A stretch of 64,000 bases of DNA from Bradyrhizobium sp. WBAH42 (GTDB taxonomy: Bacteria > Pseudomonadota > Alphaproteobacteria > Rhizobiales > Xanthobacteraceae). The first letter of the stretch is position 1, and each line of letters starts with the position of its first letter. The translations under genes were made by a program, and so were the position numbers. The stretch lies in NCBI RefSeq assembly GCF_024585265.1, contig NZ_CP036533.1, positions 1,488,001 to 1,552,000 on the forward strand, read 5' to 3'. Below the pieces are notes generated by a model. The model was not told where the DNA came from and made no database searches. It saw nothing but the letters and a program-made list of their open reading frames with translations. Below are positions 37,182 through 48,528 of the stretch, piece by piece.

Positions 37182-37541
37182 TCACACGCAAACCGCCTCG
37201 ACATTGTTGCCATCAGGGTCGATCAGGAACGCCGCGTAATATGTCGGGCTGTAATCCCTGCGTGGCCCGGCGCCGCCGTTGTCACGGCCGCCGCTTCGCA
37301 GGCCCTCGCTGTGAAACGCCTTGACCGCATCATGGTCTTTGGCGCGGAAGGCGATGTGGACGCCGTCGGCCTTGCGGCCCTTGTTCAGGTGCAGCCACAG
37401 CGCCGGCTCACCCTTCGGCCCGAATCCGGCATAGCCGTCGCCGCTCGAGCACAGGACAAAACCGAGCGGCGCCAGCACCGCGGTGTAGAAACGCGTGGCG
37501 GCGTCGAGGTCGGCAACGCGCAATCCGATGTGGTCGTACAT
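37182..37541 (-). CDS. VOC family (glyoxalase-like) protein
   Basis: A 119-residue vicinal-oxygen-chelate protein: MYDHIGLRVADLDAATRFYTAVLAPLGF at the start and YYAAFLIDPDGNNVEAV at the end are the two beta-alpha-beta modules. His4 and the terminal Glu fit metal ligands of the family. The substrate is unknown; dioxygenase, glyoxalase and resistance proteins share this fold. I prefer the ATG at 37541, with GGAG upstream, to the ATG at 37553. Confidence 0.87.
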   Translation of the reverse strand: MYDHIGLRVADLDAATRFYTAVLAPLGFVLCSSGDGYAGFGPKGEPALWLHLNKGRKADGVHIAFRAKDHDAVKAFHSEGLRSGGRDNGGAGPRRDYSPTYYAAFLIDPDGNNVEAVCV

Positions 37542-37595
37542 GTTCGTCTCCATTGCAAAGCGTGACGCAAGGGCACGCGCCGGAGACGACCCTAG

Positions 37596-38435
37596 TCAGT
37601 TGAGGGCAAGCTGCTCTTGGAGAATCTTGCGCTCGCCCTTCGAGGCCTGGCGGAACTTGGTCGGCGACACGCCGGCGGCGCGATGGAAAGTGCGGACGAA
37701 ATTGGAGAGATCGCCAAAGCCGACGTCATAGGCGATGTCGGTGACGGCGATGTCGTCCTCAGTAAGCCTGCGCGCGGCGTGGCGAAGCCGCGAGCGCACC
37801 AGATATTGATGCGGGGTGACGCCGAGCACGGCCGAGAACAGCCGCAGGAAATGGAACGGGCTGAGGCCCGCCTGCTTTGCTGCCAGCTCGAGGTCGAGCT
37901 CGGCATGCGAGTTGTCGTCGATCCACAGCGCGGCCTCCACCGCGCGGCGGCGATCGCGTGCGGTGGGGGTGGCCGGCTTGCGCGCCTTGCCCGAGACGGC
38001 GTCGACAAAACGGCCGGCCAGGATCTGGCCGATCTCGTCGAGGCCGAGATCGCTGTTGCCATCTGCTGCCGTCTGAGCGAGCTCGCCCAGCACCATCAGC
38101 TCGGGCAGCGGCGGCGTTGCGCCGATCTGCCAGATCTCGCGCCGCCCCCCGAGGGCGTCGACCAAATCCGCGCTGAAGAAGAAGCCGAGGCAGACGTCGC
38201 CGAAGACGTGCTCATGCGTGCAGGTGTATTCCTCGCCGGGGGCGCCGATCAGCATCGAGCCCGCCACCAGCTCGAAGAAGCCGGCGCGGCAATGACAGCC
38301 GAAGCTGCCGGAGCGGACATAGGCGATGGAATGGCCGGTGCGGCATTCCGCAAACGGCGTATCGTCCGGTCCCGCATCGCAGCGAAACTCGGAAACACTT
38401 ATCGAGGGCGTCGTCAGCAGCGTAGTGGCGTGCAT
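37596..38435 (-). CDS. AraC family transcriptional regulator
   Basis: This 279-residue protein has an N-terminal cupin-like domain (about residues 15-100) and a C-terminal AraC DNA-binding domain with two helix-turn-helices: [33 protein letters not shown] and [32 protein letters not shown] (key parts [16 protein letters not shown] and [16 protein letters not shown]). It starts 10 bases after the ogt stop, so it is in the same operon. Its N-terminus is not the Ada methyl-phosphotriester domain, so it is not a split Ada in the strict sense. Confidence 0.9.
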   Translation of the reverse strand: MHATTLLTTPSISVSEFRCDAGPDDTPFAECRTGHSIAYVRSGSFGCHCRAGFFELVAGSMLIGAPGEEYTCTHEHVFGDVCLGFFFSADLVDALGGRREIWQIGATPPLPELMVLGELAQTAADGNSDLGLDEIGQILAGRFVDAVSGKARKPATPTARDRRRAVEAALWIDDNSHAELDLELAAKQAGLSPFHFLRLFSAVLGVTPHQYLVRSRLRHAARRLTEDDIAVTDIAYDVGFGDLSNFVRTFHRAAGVSPTKFRQASKGERKILQEQLALN

Positions 38436-38445
38436 GCCGCCTTAT

Positions 38446-39024
38446 CTAGGTGGAGGGTCTCGGCGGGGCAACGGGCAGCAGCACTTCGAACAAGGTCTTG
38501 CTGGCGATGGGATGAGCGCCCTCCAGCGCCAGCAGCCGCCGCTTGGAGATCACGCCGCCATAGGGCGAGAGCCGGTCGGTGTAATTGCCGGCCTCCAGCA
38601 CCCGGTGGCAGGGCACGATCAGCATGAAGGGATTCTTCGCAATCGCCTGCGCCACCGAATAGGCTGCGCCGGAGGCACCGAGCGCCCGGGCCACCTCGTG
38701 ATAGGTGCGCGTCTCCCCCCGCGGGATGCTGCAGGCGTACTCGTAGACGCGCCGGTTGAAGCCGGGCACGTCGCCGGCGTCCAGGCTGACCTCGGAAAAA
38801 TCGGGATCGTGACCTTGCAGCAGGCCCTTGATGCCCTCGATCGCAAGCTCGGCGTTCTCGGACGGGCGCTGCTCCCGCGCCTCGGGATGGAGCTGAAAAA
38901 TCCGGCGGCGGGTGTCGATCTCCCGCGCCTCCGGCAATTGCACGGCGATCACGCCGGTGCCGCTCCAGATGATGCCGCAACGGCCGATGGCCGTGTCGAA
39001 TATCGCGTAAGCCTGCCCCACCAT
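38446..39024 (-). CDS. ogt: Methylated-DNA-protein-cysteine methyltransferase
   Basis: This 192-residue DNA-repair protein removes alkyl groups from O6 of guanine to its own cysteine. The acceptor is Cys139 in FMLIVPCHRVLEAG, with NP at 131-132 and the DNA-binding region VYEYACSIPRGETRTYHEVARALG upstream. The N-terminal half is a typical Ogt/MGMT ribonuclease-like domain. I chose the ATG at 39024; a GTG two codons earlier is possible. It forms an operon with the AraC regulator. Confidence 0.92.
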   Translation of the reverse strand: MVGQAYAIFDTAIGRCGIIWSGTGVIAVQLPEAREIDTRRRIFQLHPEAREQRPSENAELAIEGIKGLLQGHDPDFSEVSLDAGDVPGFNRRVYEYACSIPRGETRTYHEVARALGASGAAYSVAQAIAKNPFMLIVPCHRVLEAGNYTDRLSPYGGVISKRRLLALEGAHPIASKTLFEVLLPVAPPRPST

Positions 39025-39197
39025 GCACACGCCCCACTCAGTGCACGTTTCTCCCCGGAGCAGCGATCATAACACCGCCACAATCCGGCGCACCTGGAAT
39101 CTTATCAGGACGTTAACAACCGCCCCGCCGGTCGCGCCAAACCGCTTGGCGGCAGGCGCCGTCTCGGCTAATCAGGAGGGGCGCGGAGCGCACTCTC

Positions 39198-39271
39198 GCG
39201 GGCGTAGTTCAATGGTAGAACGGCAGCTTCCCAAGCTGCATACGAGGGTTCGATTCCCTTCGCCCGCTCCA
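39198..39271 (+). tRNA. tRNA-Gly (anticodon CCC)
   Basis: The acceptor stem GCGGGCG pairs with CGCCCGC. The D arm is GTTC-AATGGTAG-AAC, the anticodon arm GCAGC-TTCCCAA-GCTGC with anticodon CCC, and the T arm GAGGG-TTCGATT-CCCTT. The 3' CCA is encoded (39269-39271). Confidence 0.97.
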
Positions 39272-39329
39272 AGTTTCGATTCCCTATCCAATAAGCGACC
39301 GTAGGCCGCTCACCCGCCGCGCAAAGATT

Positions 39330-39341
39330 CCAATATATTGG
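39330..39341. promoter_or_regulatory. Palindrome before XRE-cupin gene
   Basis: Perfect 12-base palindrome CCAATATATTGG in an AT-poor region, 95 bases before the XRE-cupin start. It could be the operator of that regulator or part of a promoter. Inferred from position only. Confidence 0.4.
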
Positions 39342-39436
39342 TCTGTCGTTGCCGGCAGGTGCGCCTCGCCCGGCTTAAGGTTCGCTTCGCCGTGACGGGT
39401 CGGTCCTCATGTCGGGCAATGTTCGGATCAGGGATC

Positions 39437-40018
39437 ATGGACCAGCAAAAACTCGATCGCGCCATCGGTCGGCGGCTGAAGACACTGCGGACGCAGGCGG
39501 GCATGACGTTGAACGAGCTTGCGGCCCGCTCCGGCGTCAGCCGGGCCATGATTGGGCGGGTGGAGCGGGCGCAGAGCAGTGCGACGGCGGCGCTGCTGAA
39601 CAAGCTCTGCGCGGCGCTCGATGTCACGCTCAGCGATGTCGTCGCGCTCACGGAGAAGCCGCCGGAGCGCCTGGTGCGGCTTGCGGACCAGCCGCTCTGG
39701 CGCGATCCCGACAGCGGCTATCGCCGGCGTCACGCCTCGCCGCCGGATGCGGCCAGCGGCATCGAGATCATCGTCGTCGACCTGCCGGCCGGCGCGCGCG
39801 TCTCCTACAGCCCGTGGGGCCGCAACGCCTTCACGCAGCAACTCCTGATGCTGGAGGGCGCGATCGCCGTGCATATCGATGCCAAGGCGGTGCGGCTGCG
39901 CGAGGGCGATTGTCTGGATTTCGACGTGATGCGCGCCGTGATCTTCGAGAACGAAACCAGGCAGGACGCGCGCTACGTCATCATCGTCAGGCGCGGCGCT
40001 TCCTACGGCAAGATGTGA
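39437..40018 (+). CDS. XRE-cupin transcriptional regulator
   Basis: A 193-residue regulator with an XRE helix-turn-helix (about residues 11-65: MTLNELAARSGVSRAMIGRVERAQS) and a C-terminal cupin sensor domain (about 105-190). This architecture is common in regulators of amino acid or polyamine metabolism, but no ligand can be assigned. AGGGATC precedes the ATG at 39437. The next gene, a GNAT acetyltransferase, starts about 25 bases downstream, a frequent pairing for this regulator class. Confidence 0.9.
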   Translation: MDQQKLDRAIGRRLKTLRTQAGMTLNELAARSGVSRAMIGRVERAQSSATAALLNKLCAALDVTLSDVVALTEKPPERLVRLADQPLWRDPDSGYRRRHASPPDAASGIEIIVVDLPAGARVSYSPWGRNAFTQQLLMLEGAIAVHIDAKAVRLREGDCLDFDVMRAVIFENETRQDARYVIIVRRGASYGKM

Positions 40019-40042
40019 GGACAAAGCGTGGAGACGAGCACG

Positions 40043-40516
40043 ATGCAGATACGCACCGGCGACACCTATGATCCGCGCGTCGTCGCGCTGCTCGATCACC
40101 ACGTCACGACAGCGCGGGCGCAGACGGCGCGGGGCAGCGACCATGCGCTCGATCTCGCGGGCCTGCGTGCGCCCGAGGTTGCGTTCTGGACCGGCTGGGA
40201 CGGCGAGACGCTGGTCGCCACCGGCGCGCTGAAGACGCTCTCGGCCGGCCATGGCGAGGTCAAGTCGATGCACACGCTGCAGACCACGCGGCGGCGCGGC
40301 TATGGCGGCCAGATGCTGCGCCACATCATTGCCGAGGCCCGTGCACGCGGCATGACGCGGCTCAGCCTCGAGACCGGCTCGTGGGACTATTTCAAGCCGG
40401 CGCATGCGCTCTACCTGGCGCACGGTTTCGTCGCCTGCCGCCCGTTCGAGGGTTATGTCGAGGATCCCAACAGCCTGTTCCTGACACTCGAGCTGCCGGC
40501 GCCGGCGCACCGGTAG
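40043..40516 (+). CDS. GNAT family N-acetyltransferase
   Basis: A 157-residue GNAT enzyme with core VKSMHTLQTTRRRGYGGQMLRHIIAEARARG (acetyl-CoA loop RRRGYGGQML) and the C-terminal YFKPAHALYLAHGFVACRPF. Related to the PhnO/YafP-like group but not assignable. Two starts are possible: GTG 40028 (GAGGACAAAGC before it) and ATG 40043 (GGAG before it); I use the ATG. Likely co-transcribed with the XRE-cupin gene. Confidence 0.85.
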   Translation: MQIRTGDTYDPRVVALLDHHVTTARAQTARGSDHALDLAGLRAPEVAFWTGWDGETLVATGALKTLSAGHGEVKSMHTLQTTRRRGYGGQMLRHIIAEARARGMTRLSLETGSWDYFKPAHALYLAHGFVACRPFEGYVEDPNSLFLTLELPAPAHR

Positions 40517-40602
40517 CTCACGAGCGATCTTGTCGAGCACGCGCTCGGGGGCGGGACGTCGTTCCTGGACCGGGACGCAAAAAGACCGATCCCCTCATCA
40601 AA

Positions 40603-40636
40603 TGAGTTGCGTACCTCAAAACACCTCTGCTAGCCT
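40603..40636 (+). promoter_or_regulatory. Promoter and semi-palindrome before lacI-type gene
   Basis: TTGCGT (40607-40612), 18 bases, TAGCCT (40631-40636) form a weak sigma-70-like promoter whose predicted start, about 40643, is the ATG itself. Over the -35 lies the semi-palindrome TGAGTTGCGTACCTCA (40603-40618, 12 of 16 symmetric) with a central CG as in LacI-family operators. Confidence 0.45.
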
Positions 40637-40642
40637 TCAGCC

Positions 40643-41716
40643 ATGGCCGAGACCCTCACCCCGACTGCGCTGACGCTGAAGGACATCGCCCGCGAGGCCG
40701 GTGTCAGCCTCGCCACGGTCGACCGCGTCCTGCACAACAGGCCGGGGGTGCGCCCGGACACGGTCCGGCGCGTCAAGGACGCCATCGCGCGCAATTCGTT
40801 CCAGCCGCACGTGGCCGCCGCCGAGCTTGCGCGCGGCCGCGCCCGCCGCTTCGCCTTCGTGATGCCGTCGGGGCCGAACCCGTTCATGCAGCAGATCGAG
40901 GCCTATCTCGGCGAGATGGCGGCCTGGCTGTCGGCCCGCCGGCTCAATGTCGAGATGATCGCAGCCGACGTGTTCGAGCCCGCTGCGCTCGCAGCTTCGC
41001 TCGAAGCCCTTTCGGGCGATTACGACGGCATTGCCGTGGTGGCGCTGGACCATCCGAGCGTCCGCGCCGCCATCAACGACCTCGTCGATGCCGGCACCAA
41101 GGTCGTGACGCTGGTCTCGGACGTGCCGTCCTCGCGTCGCCACCATTATGTCGGCATCGACAACATCGCTGCGGGCCGCACCGCCGGCGCGCTGGTCGGG
41201 CGGCTGGTCGGCCAGAGGTCCGGCAAGGTCGCGATCGTCGCGGGCTCGCAGGGCCTGCGCGACCATGCCGAGCGCATCTTCGGCTTCAACCAGGTGATGG
41301 GAGCCGAATTCCCCGATCTCAGCGTGCTGCCGGTGCTGGAAGGGCGCGACGAGGACGACCGTTCGGAGCAGCTGCTGGCGCGGCTGCTCGGCAAGCACGC
41401 CGACATCGTCGGCCTCTACAACGTCGGCGCCGGCACGCAGGGCGTCGCCAAAGCGCTGAACGACAAGGCGCAGAACGAGAAGGCCTCTGGCGCGGCCGGG
41501 CGCGACAAGCAGGTGGTGTTCGTCGGGCACGACGTCACCGCGCTGACACGGCGGTTGCTGCTGCAGGGCGTGATGGATGCCGCGATCTCGCAGAACCCCG
41601 GACATGAAGCGCGCGCGGCGGTCCGCGTGCTGCTCGCGCTCGCCCGCGGCGAGCCGATCTTGAGCGAACAGGAGAAGATCCGGATCGACATCGTGATGCG
41701 GGACAATCTGCCCTAG
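40643..41716 (+). CDS. LacI family regulator of the pentose unit
   Basis: A 357-residue LacI-family protein: DNA-binding domain (about residues 10-60) with TLKDIAREAGVSLATVDRVLHNRPGVR, followed by a sugar-binding domain of the periplasmic-binding-protein type (about 68-350) with GIDNIAAGRTAGALVGRLVG. It stands at the head of xylBA and the ABC transporter genes in the same direction, so it probably controls them in response to a pentose. No ribosome site is visible before the ATG. Confidence 0.9.
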   Translation: MAETLTPTALTLKDIAREAGVSLATVDRVLHNRPGVRPDTVRRVKDAIARNSFQPHVAAAELARGRARRFAFVMPSGPNPFMQQIEAYLGEMAAWLSARRLNVEMIAADVFEPAALAASLEALSGDYDGIAVVALDHPSVRAAINDLVDAGTKVVTLVSDVPSSRRHHYVGIDNIAAGRTAGALVGRLVGQRSGKVAIVAGSQGLRDHAERIFGFNQVMGAEFPDLSVLPVLEGRDEDDRSEQLLARLLGKHADIVGLYNVGAGTQGVAKALNDKAQNEKASGAAGRDKQVVFVGHDVTALTRRLLLQGVMDAAISQNPGHEARAAVRVLLALARGEPILSEQEKIRIDIVMRDNLP

Positions 41717-41799
41717 CGGCAGGTGGATTTGGCAACAGGCGGCCAGGGGGAAAAGCGACGCAAGATCGCTCTCCCGCGGCAGGCGAAAGGGAGGACGAT

Positions 41800-43254
<1,455 letters not shown>

Positions 43255-44569
43255 GTGAACGCGCCAGCCAAATTCTTCGATGCAAGTGCACCCGTCGCCT
43301 TCGCCGGCAAGGAGGCCGAAGGCGCGCCCGCCTTCCGCTGGTACGACAAGGACCGCCTGGTGCATGGCCGCCGGCTCGAGGATCACCTGCGCTTTGCGGT
43401 CTGCTATTGGCATTCGTTCTGCTGGCCCGGCGGCGATCCCTTCGGCGGCGAGACCTTCCTGCGGCCGTGGCACCACGGCACCGACGCGATGGCAATGGCC
43501 CGCGCCAAGGCCGATGTCGCCTTCGAACTGTTCCGCCTGCTGGACGTCCCCTTCTTCACCTTCCACGATGTCGATGCGGCGCCGGAGGGCGCTTCGCTCG
43601 CCGAGTCCGTCGCCAACCTCAACGCCATCGCCGATCTGTTCGAGCAGAAGATGGCAACGAGCAAGGTTCGCCTGCTCTGGGGCACTGCGAACCTGTTCAC
43701 GCACCGCCGCTACATGGCGGGCGCGGCGACCAATCCGGACCCCGAGATATTCACCTATGCCGCCGGCCAGGTCCGCGCCGCGCTGGAGGTGACGCACCGG
43801 CTCGGCGGCCAGAACTACGTGCTGTGGGGCGGACGCGAGGGCTACGAGACGCTACTCAACACCGATCTCAAGCGCGAGCTCGACCAGCTCGGCCGGTTCG
43901 TCTCGCTCGTCGTCGAGCACAAGCACAAAATAGGCTTCAAGGGCCCGCTCCTGATCGAACCGAAGCCCAAGGAGCCGACCAAGCACCAATATGATTTCGA
44001 CGTCGCCACCTGCTACGGCTTCCTGGAGCGCTACGACCTGCTCAAGGACGTCAAGCTCAACATCGAGCAGAACCACGCCATCCTCGCCGGTCACTCCTTC
44101 CATCACGAGGTCGCGCTGGCCGAGGCGCTCGGCGTGTTCGGCTCGCTCGACATCAACCGCGGCGATGATCTGCTCGGCTGGGACACCGACCAGTTCGCGA
44201 TGAACGTGCCGGAGCTGGCGCTGGTGTTCCACGAGATCCTGAACCGCGGCGGCTTCACCACGGGCGGGCTCAATTTCGATGCCAAGATCCGCCGCCAGTC
44301 GATCGACCCCGATGATCTCATCCATGCCCATGTCGGCTCGATGGATGCCTGCGCGCGCGCCTTCCTCGCCGCCGCCGACATGCTCGACGCCGGCGCGCTC
44401 AGCGCGCCGCTCGCACAACGCTACGAGGGCTGGGCCGGGCCCGAGGGCCGCGCCATTCTCGCCGGCCAGCGTTCGCTCGCCGATCTCGCCGACCGTGCGA
44501 TGAGCCCCGGCTTCGATCCGCAGCCGCGCTCCGGCCGGCAGGAATATCTGGAATCCCTGGTGAACCGCT

Positions 44570-44577
<8 letters not shown>
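43255..44577 (+). CDS. xylA: Xylose isomerase
   Basis: A 440-residue xylose isomerase, converting D-xylose to D-xylulose with divalent metal. Diagnostic segments are [25 protein letters not shown] (catalytic His), [29 protein letters not shown] with metal ligands, and [17 protein letters not shown]. The start is GTG at 43255, right after the xylB stop, with AAGGAG upstream. Its end overlaps the ATPase gene by 8 bases. Confidence 0.95.
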
Positions 44578-45348
<771 letters not shown>

Positions 45349-45349
<1 letters not shown>

Positions 45350-46419
45350 TGGCCATGCCCATGGAATCCCCGATCAGCTTCACCAATGTCGGCAAGATCA
45401 GATGGTGGCAGCGCGGCATCTTCGCCTCGCAGACCGGCTACGTTCTGCTCGCGCTGGCGGTGCTGCTGGTGATCATGCATTTCGCCAGCCCCTACTTCTT
45501 CACCCAGGGCAACATGCAGAACGTGGCGAAGAACTTTTCCTTCATCGCCATTGCGACGCTCGGCGTCACCTTCGTGATCATCACCGGCGGCATCGACCTG
45601 TCGGTGGGATCGATGATGTGCTTCTCCGCCATGATCACCTCGATGGTGATGACCGAGCTGTCGGCGCCCGGCTCGCCGCTGGTACACATGGCCGCTGACG
45701 GCAAGACCGTGCTCGCCAATGTGCCCGGCCTGATCCTGATTATCTCGATCCTCGCCGGTCTCGGCGTCGCACTGATTGCCGGCCTCTTCAACGGCTTCTG
45801 CATCGCCGTGCTCGGCCTGTCGCCCTTCGTCACCACGCTCGGCATGCTCTCGATCGTGCGCGGGCTCGGCTATGTCGTCTCCAACGGACGCGGCAGTTTC
45901 CCGGGCGGGCCGGACGCCGATTATTTCTATGCGCTCACGTCCGGTGACGTGCTCGGCGTGCCCGCGCCGTTCATCTATCTCGTGATCCTGGCGCTCACCA
46001 TGGCCGTGGTGCTGCACCACACCTCGTTCGGCCGCCACGTCTTCGCGCTCGGCGGCAATGAGAAGGCGGCCGAGCTCACCGGCATTCCGGTGGTGCGGGT
46101 GAAGATCGAGGTCTACGTGATCTGCGCGCTCGCCGCGGGCCTGCAGGGCATCATCATCTCCGGCTGGCTCGGATCGGCGCCGGCCAACATGGCGACCTCC
46201 TACGAGCTCAACGTGATCGCGGCGGCCGTGATCGGCGGCGCCAATCTCGCCGGCGGCATCGGCGGCCCGCTCGGGGCCATCGTCGGCTGCGTGCTGCTGG
46301 AGGTGATCCGCAACGGGCTCGTGCTGGCCCAGGTCAGCTCGTACTGGCAGCAGACGCTGGTCGGCGTGATCATCATTCTGGCTGTGCTGGTCGACCGCAT
46401 TCGCTCGCGGATGACCTGA
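45349..46419 (+). CDS. Sugar ABC transporter permease
   Basis: A 356-residue permease of the XylH/RbsC family with about nine or ten membrane segments. Typical segments are GVTFVIITGGIDLSVGSMM, GFCIAVLGLSPFVTTLGMLSIVRG and the coupling region GGNEKAAELTGIPV. The gene starts within the stop of the ATPase gene (TGATG). Pentose import is inferred from the linked xylA and xylB. Confidence 0.92.
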
Positions 46420-46453
46420 AATGACGACATCTCGGGAAGGCAAGGAAAACGCC

Positions 46454-46490
46454 GCCTATCCGCTTCCCGGGGGCTTTCGAGGGGATAGGC
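46454..46490 (+). repeat. Hairpin between permease and binding-protein genes
   Basis: GCCTATCC (46454-46461) pairs with GGATAGGC (46483-46490) around a 21-base loop rich in G and C. It lies in the only sizeable gap of the transporter operon, just before the binding-protein ribosome site, where RNA hairpins often stabilise the abundant binding-protein message. Confidence 0.65.
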
Positions 46491-46512
46491 ACCAACAAGA
46501 GTGGAGGAGACC

Positions 46513-47445
46513 ATGAGGAAACTGCTTCTTGCCGGTATCGCGGTCGCGATGATGGCGACGCCGGCATTTGCTGCGAATTACCGCTTCGTCATCGTGCCGA
46601 AGGCGATGAACAATCCGTTCTTCGACTTTTCGCGCGATGGCTGCCTGAAGCGCGCCAAGGAGCTCGGCAACATCGAGTGCATCTACAAGGGACCGGTCGA
46701 GCATGAACCTGCGACCCAGGCCCAGATCATCCAGGACTTCATCACGCAGAAGGTCGATGGTCTTGCCATCTCCGTCGCGGACGTTGCGGCCATGACCAAG
46801 TCGATCGAGGCGGCGACTGCTGCCGGCATTCCCGTCATCACCTTCGATGCGGACGCGCCGGGCTCCAAGCGCATCGCCTATATCGGCACCAACAACAAGG
46901 AGTTCGGTGTCGCGCTCGGCAAGGAGCTCCTGAAAATGCGGCCGGACGGCGGCAAATACGCGATGGTTTCCGGCGGCCCCGGCGCCAAGAACCTCGCCGA
47001 GCGCGTCGACGGCGTGCGCGAGGCGCTGAAGGGCTCGAAGTGGACCGAGGTCGCGGGCTCGCCGACGTTCTGCAACGACGATCCCGCGCTCGCGGTCCAG
47101 CAGATGACGGACATGCGCACCGCAACGCCGGACCTCGCCGCCATCGTTCCGATCGGCGGCTGGCCGATGTTTGCGCCCGAAGGCTTCAAGGCCTTCGCCA
47201 GCCGGAACAAGAAGGACATCGATTCCGGCAAGTTCACGCTGGTCGTCGCCGATACGCTGAAGATGCAGCTCGAGCTGCTGCGTGACGGCTACGCCAATGC
47301 GCTGGTCGGCCAGCGTCCGTTCGAGATGGGTGAGAAGGCGATGGACACGCTGCTCGCCATCAAGAAGGGCGAGAAGGTGCCGGAGATCGTCTACACCGGC
47401 CTCGATCTCGTCACCAAGGACAACGTCGCGCAGATGTTGAAGTAG
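46513..47445 (+). CDS. Sugar ABC transporter substrate-binding protein
   Basis: A 310-residue type I periplasmic sugar-binding protein. The signal peptide is about residues 1-20 (ATPAFAA). Mature features are YRFVIVPKAMNNPFFDFSRDGCLKRAKELG and GLAISVADVAAMTKSIEAA, then ITFDADAPGSKRIAYIGTNN, typical of the ribose/xylose group. GGAGGAG precedes the ATG at 46513. It supplies the ABC permease upstream. Confidence 0.92.
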   Translation: MRKLLLAGIAVAMMATPAFAANYRFVIVPKAMNNPFFDFSRDGCLKRAKELGNIECIYKGPVEHEPATQAQIIQDFITQKVDGLAISVADVAAMTKSIEAATAAGIPVITFDADAPGSKRIAYIGTNNKEFGVALGKELLKMRPDGGKYAMVSGGPGAKNLAERVDGVREALKGSKWTEVAGSPTFCNDDPALAVQQMTDMRTATPDLAAIVPIGGWPMFAPEGFKAFASRNKKDIDSGKFTLVVADTLKMQLELLRDGYANALVGQRPFEMGEKAMDTLLAIKKGEKVPEIVYTGLDLVTKDNVAQMLK

Positions 47446-47475
47446 GAGCGCTGCCAGCCCCGCGCTCCTGCATGC

Positions 47476-47508
47476 CTCTCCCGCTTGCGATTTCCGCAAG
47501 CGGGAGAG
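47476..47508 (+). repeat. Strong hairpin after the binding-protein gene
   Basis: A perfect 14-base stem CTCTCCCGCTTGCG/CGCAAGCGGGAGAG with a 5-base loop, 30 bases after the binding-protein stop. There is no U tract on the plus strand, so it is more likely an mRNA 3' end protector or a weak barrier than a classical terminator. Confidence 0.7.
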
Positions 47509-47547
47509 ATGATTTGGAATGGAAGACGACTGCTGGAAGGCGATGGA

Positions 47548-48525
47548 ATGAAAAGGTCGCGGCTCGGCGCTCTCGATGTCACCTCGATCGGCCTCGGTTC
47601 CGCCCCGCTCGGCGGATTGTTCTCGCCCGTCAGCGATGCCGATGCGCAAGCGACGCTTGAACGCGCCTGGTCGCTCGGCGTTCGGTTCTTCGATACCGCC
47701 CCGCTCTACGGTTTCGGCCTCGCGGAGCGGCGGTTGGGGGCCTTCCTGCGGCAACAGCAGCGCGATTCCTACGTCATCTCGACCAAGGTCGGCCGCCTGC
47801 TGCGCGCACCGGACGGTGCTGCCCCCGAGGACGAGCACTACAAGGGCACGCCGCGTGAGCGGCCGGTGTTCGATTTCAGCTATGACGGCGTGATGCGGTC
47901 GGTCGAGGAGAGCCTGCAGCGCCTCGGCCTCGACCGCGTCGACGTCCTGCTCGTGCATGATCCTGACGATCATTATGACGATGCCGTCACCGGCGCCTTC
48001 CGCGCGCTCCGGCGCCTGCGCGAGGACGGCACGGTCAAGGCGATCGGCGCCGGCATGAACCAGTCGGAGATGCTGGCTCGCTTCGCCGAGGCCGTGCCGG
48101 TCGACTGTTTCCTGCTCGCCGGCCGCTACACGCTGCTCGACCAGGGCGCGCTGGATGCGCTGTTTCCGCTCTGCCAGGCGAGGGGCATCGGCATCCTGCT
48201 TGGCGGCATCTACAACAGCGGCATCCTGGCCAATCCGCTGACGAGCGCGAAATTCAACTATCAGGATGCTGATGCGGCGCTCGTGGCACGTGCGCTGGAG
48301 CTCGACGAGCTCTGCCGCAGGCACGGCACCGAGCTGAAGGCCGCCGCGCTGCAATTCTGTATGGCCCATCCGGGGGTGACGGTCGCCGTGATGGGTGCGC
48401 GCAATGCCGCCGAGGTCGCTGACAACATCGCCATGTCGGAAGCGGCGGTCCCGTTGGCGTTCTGGCAGGACTTGCGGGCGCGAAAGCTCGTGGATGTGCG
48501 CGCGCCACTTCCCGGCGGAGCGTAG
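47548..48525 (+). CDS. Aldo/keto reductase (sugar 1-dehydrogenase-like)
   Basis: A 325-residue aldo/keto reductase barrel resembling D-threo-aldose/L-fucose 1-dehydrogenases. Catalytic Asp/Tyr are in FFDTAPLYGFGLAERRLG, and VDVLLVHDPDDHYDD carries the catalytic His. It probably oxidises a sugar to a lactone with NAD(P). The ATG at 47548 follows GGAAGG. The next gene, a lactonase-type amidohydrolase, starts 3 bases after the stop, so the pair likely acts in sequence. Which sugar is used cannot be told. Confidence 0.85.
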   Translation: MKRSRLGALDVTSIGLGSAPLGGLFSPVSDADAQATLERAWSLGVRFFDTAPLYGFGLAERRLGAFLRQQQRDSYVISTKVGRLLRAPDGAAPEDEHYKGTPRERPVFDFSYDGVMRSVEESLQRLGLDRVDVLLVHDPDDHYDDAVTGAFRALRRLREDGTVKAIGAGMNQSEMLARFAEAVPVDCFLLAGRYTLLDQGALDALFPLCQARGIGILLGGIYNSGILANPLTSAKFNYQDADAALVARALELDELCRRHGTELKAAALQFCMAHPGVTVAVMGARNAAEVADNIAMSEAAVPLAFWQDLRARKLVDVRAPLPGGA

Positions 48526-48528
48526 GGC

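Noticed and set aside
41754..41770. AGCGA-N7-TCGCT inverted repeat before xylB as LacI operator
   Set aside because: Short arms, odd spacing and no central CG; too weak to call.
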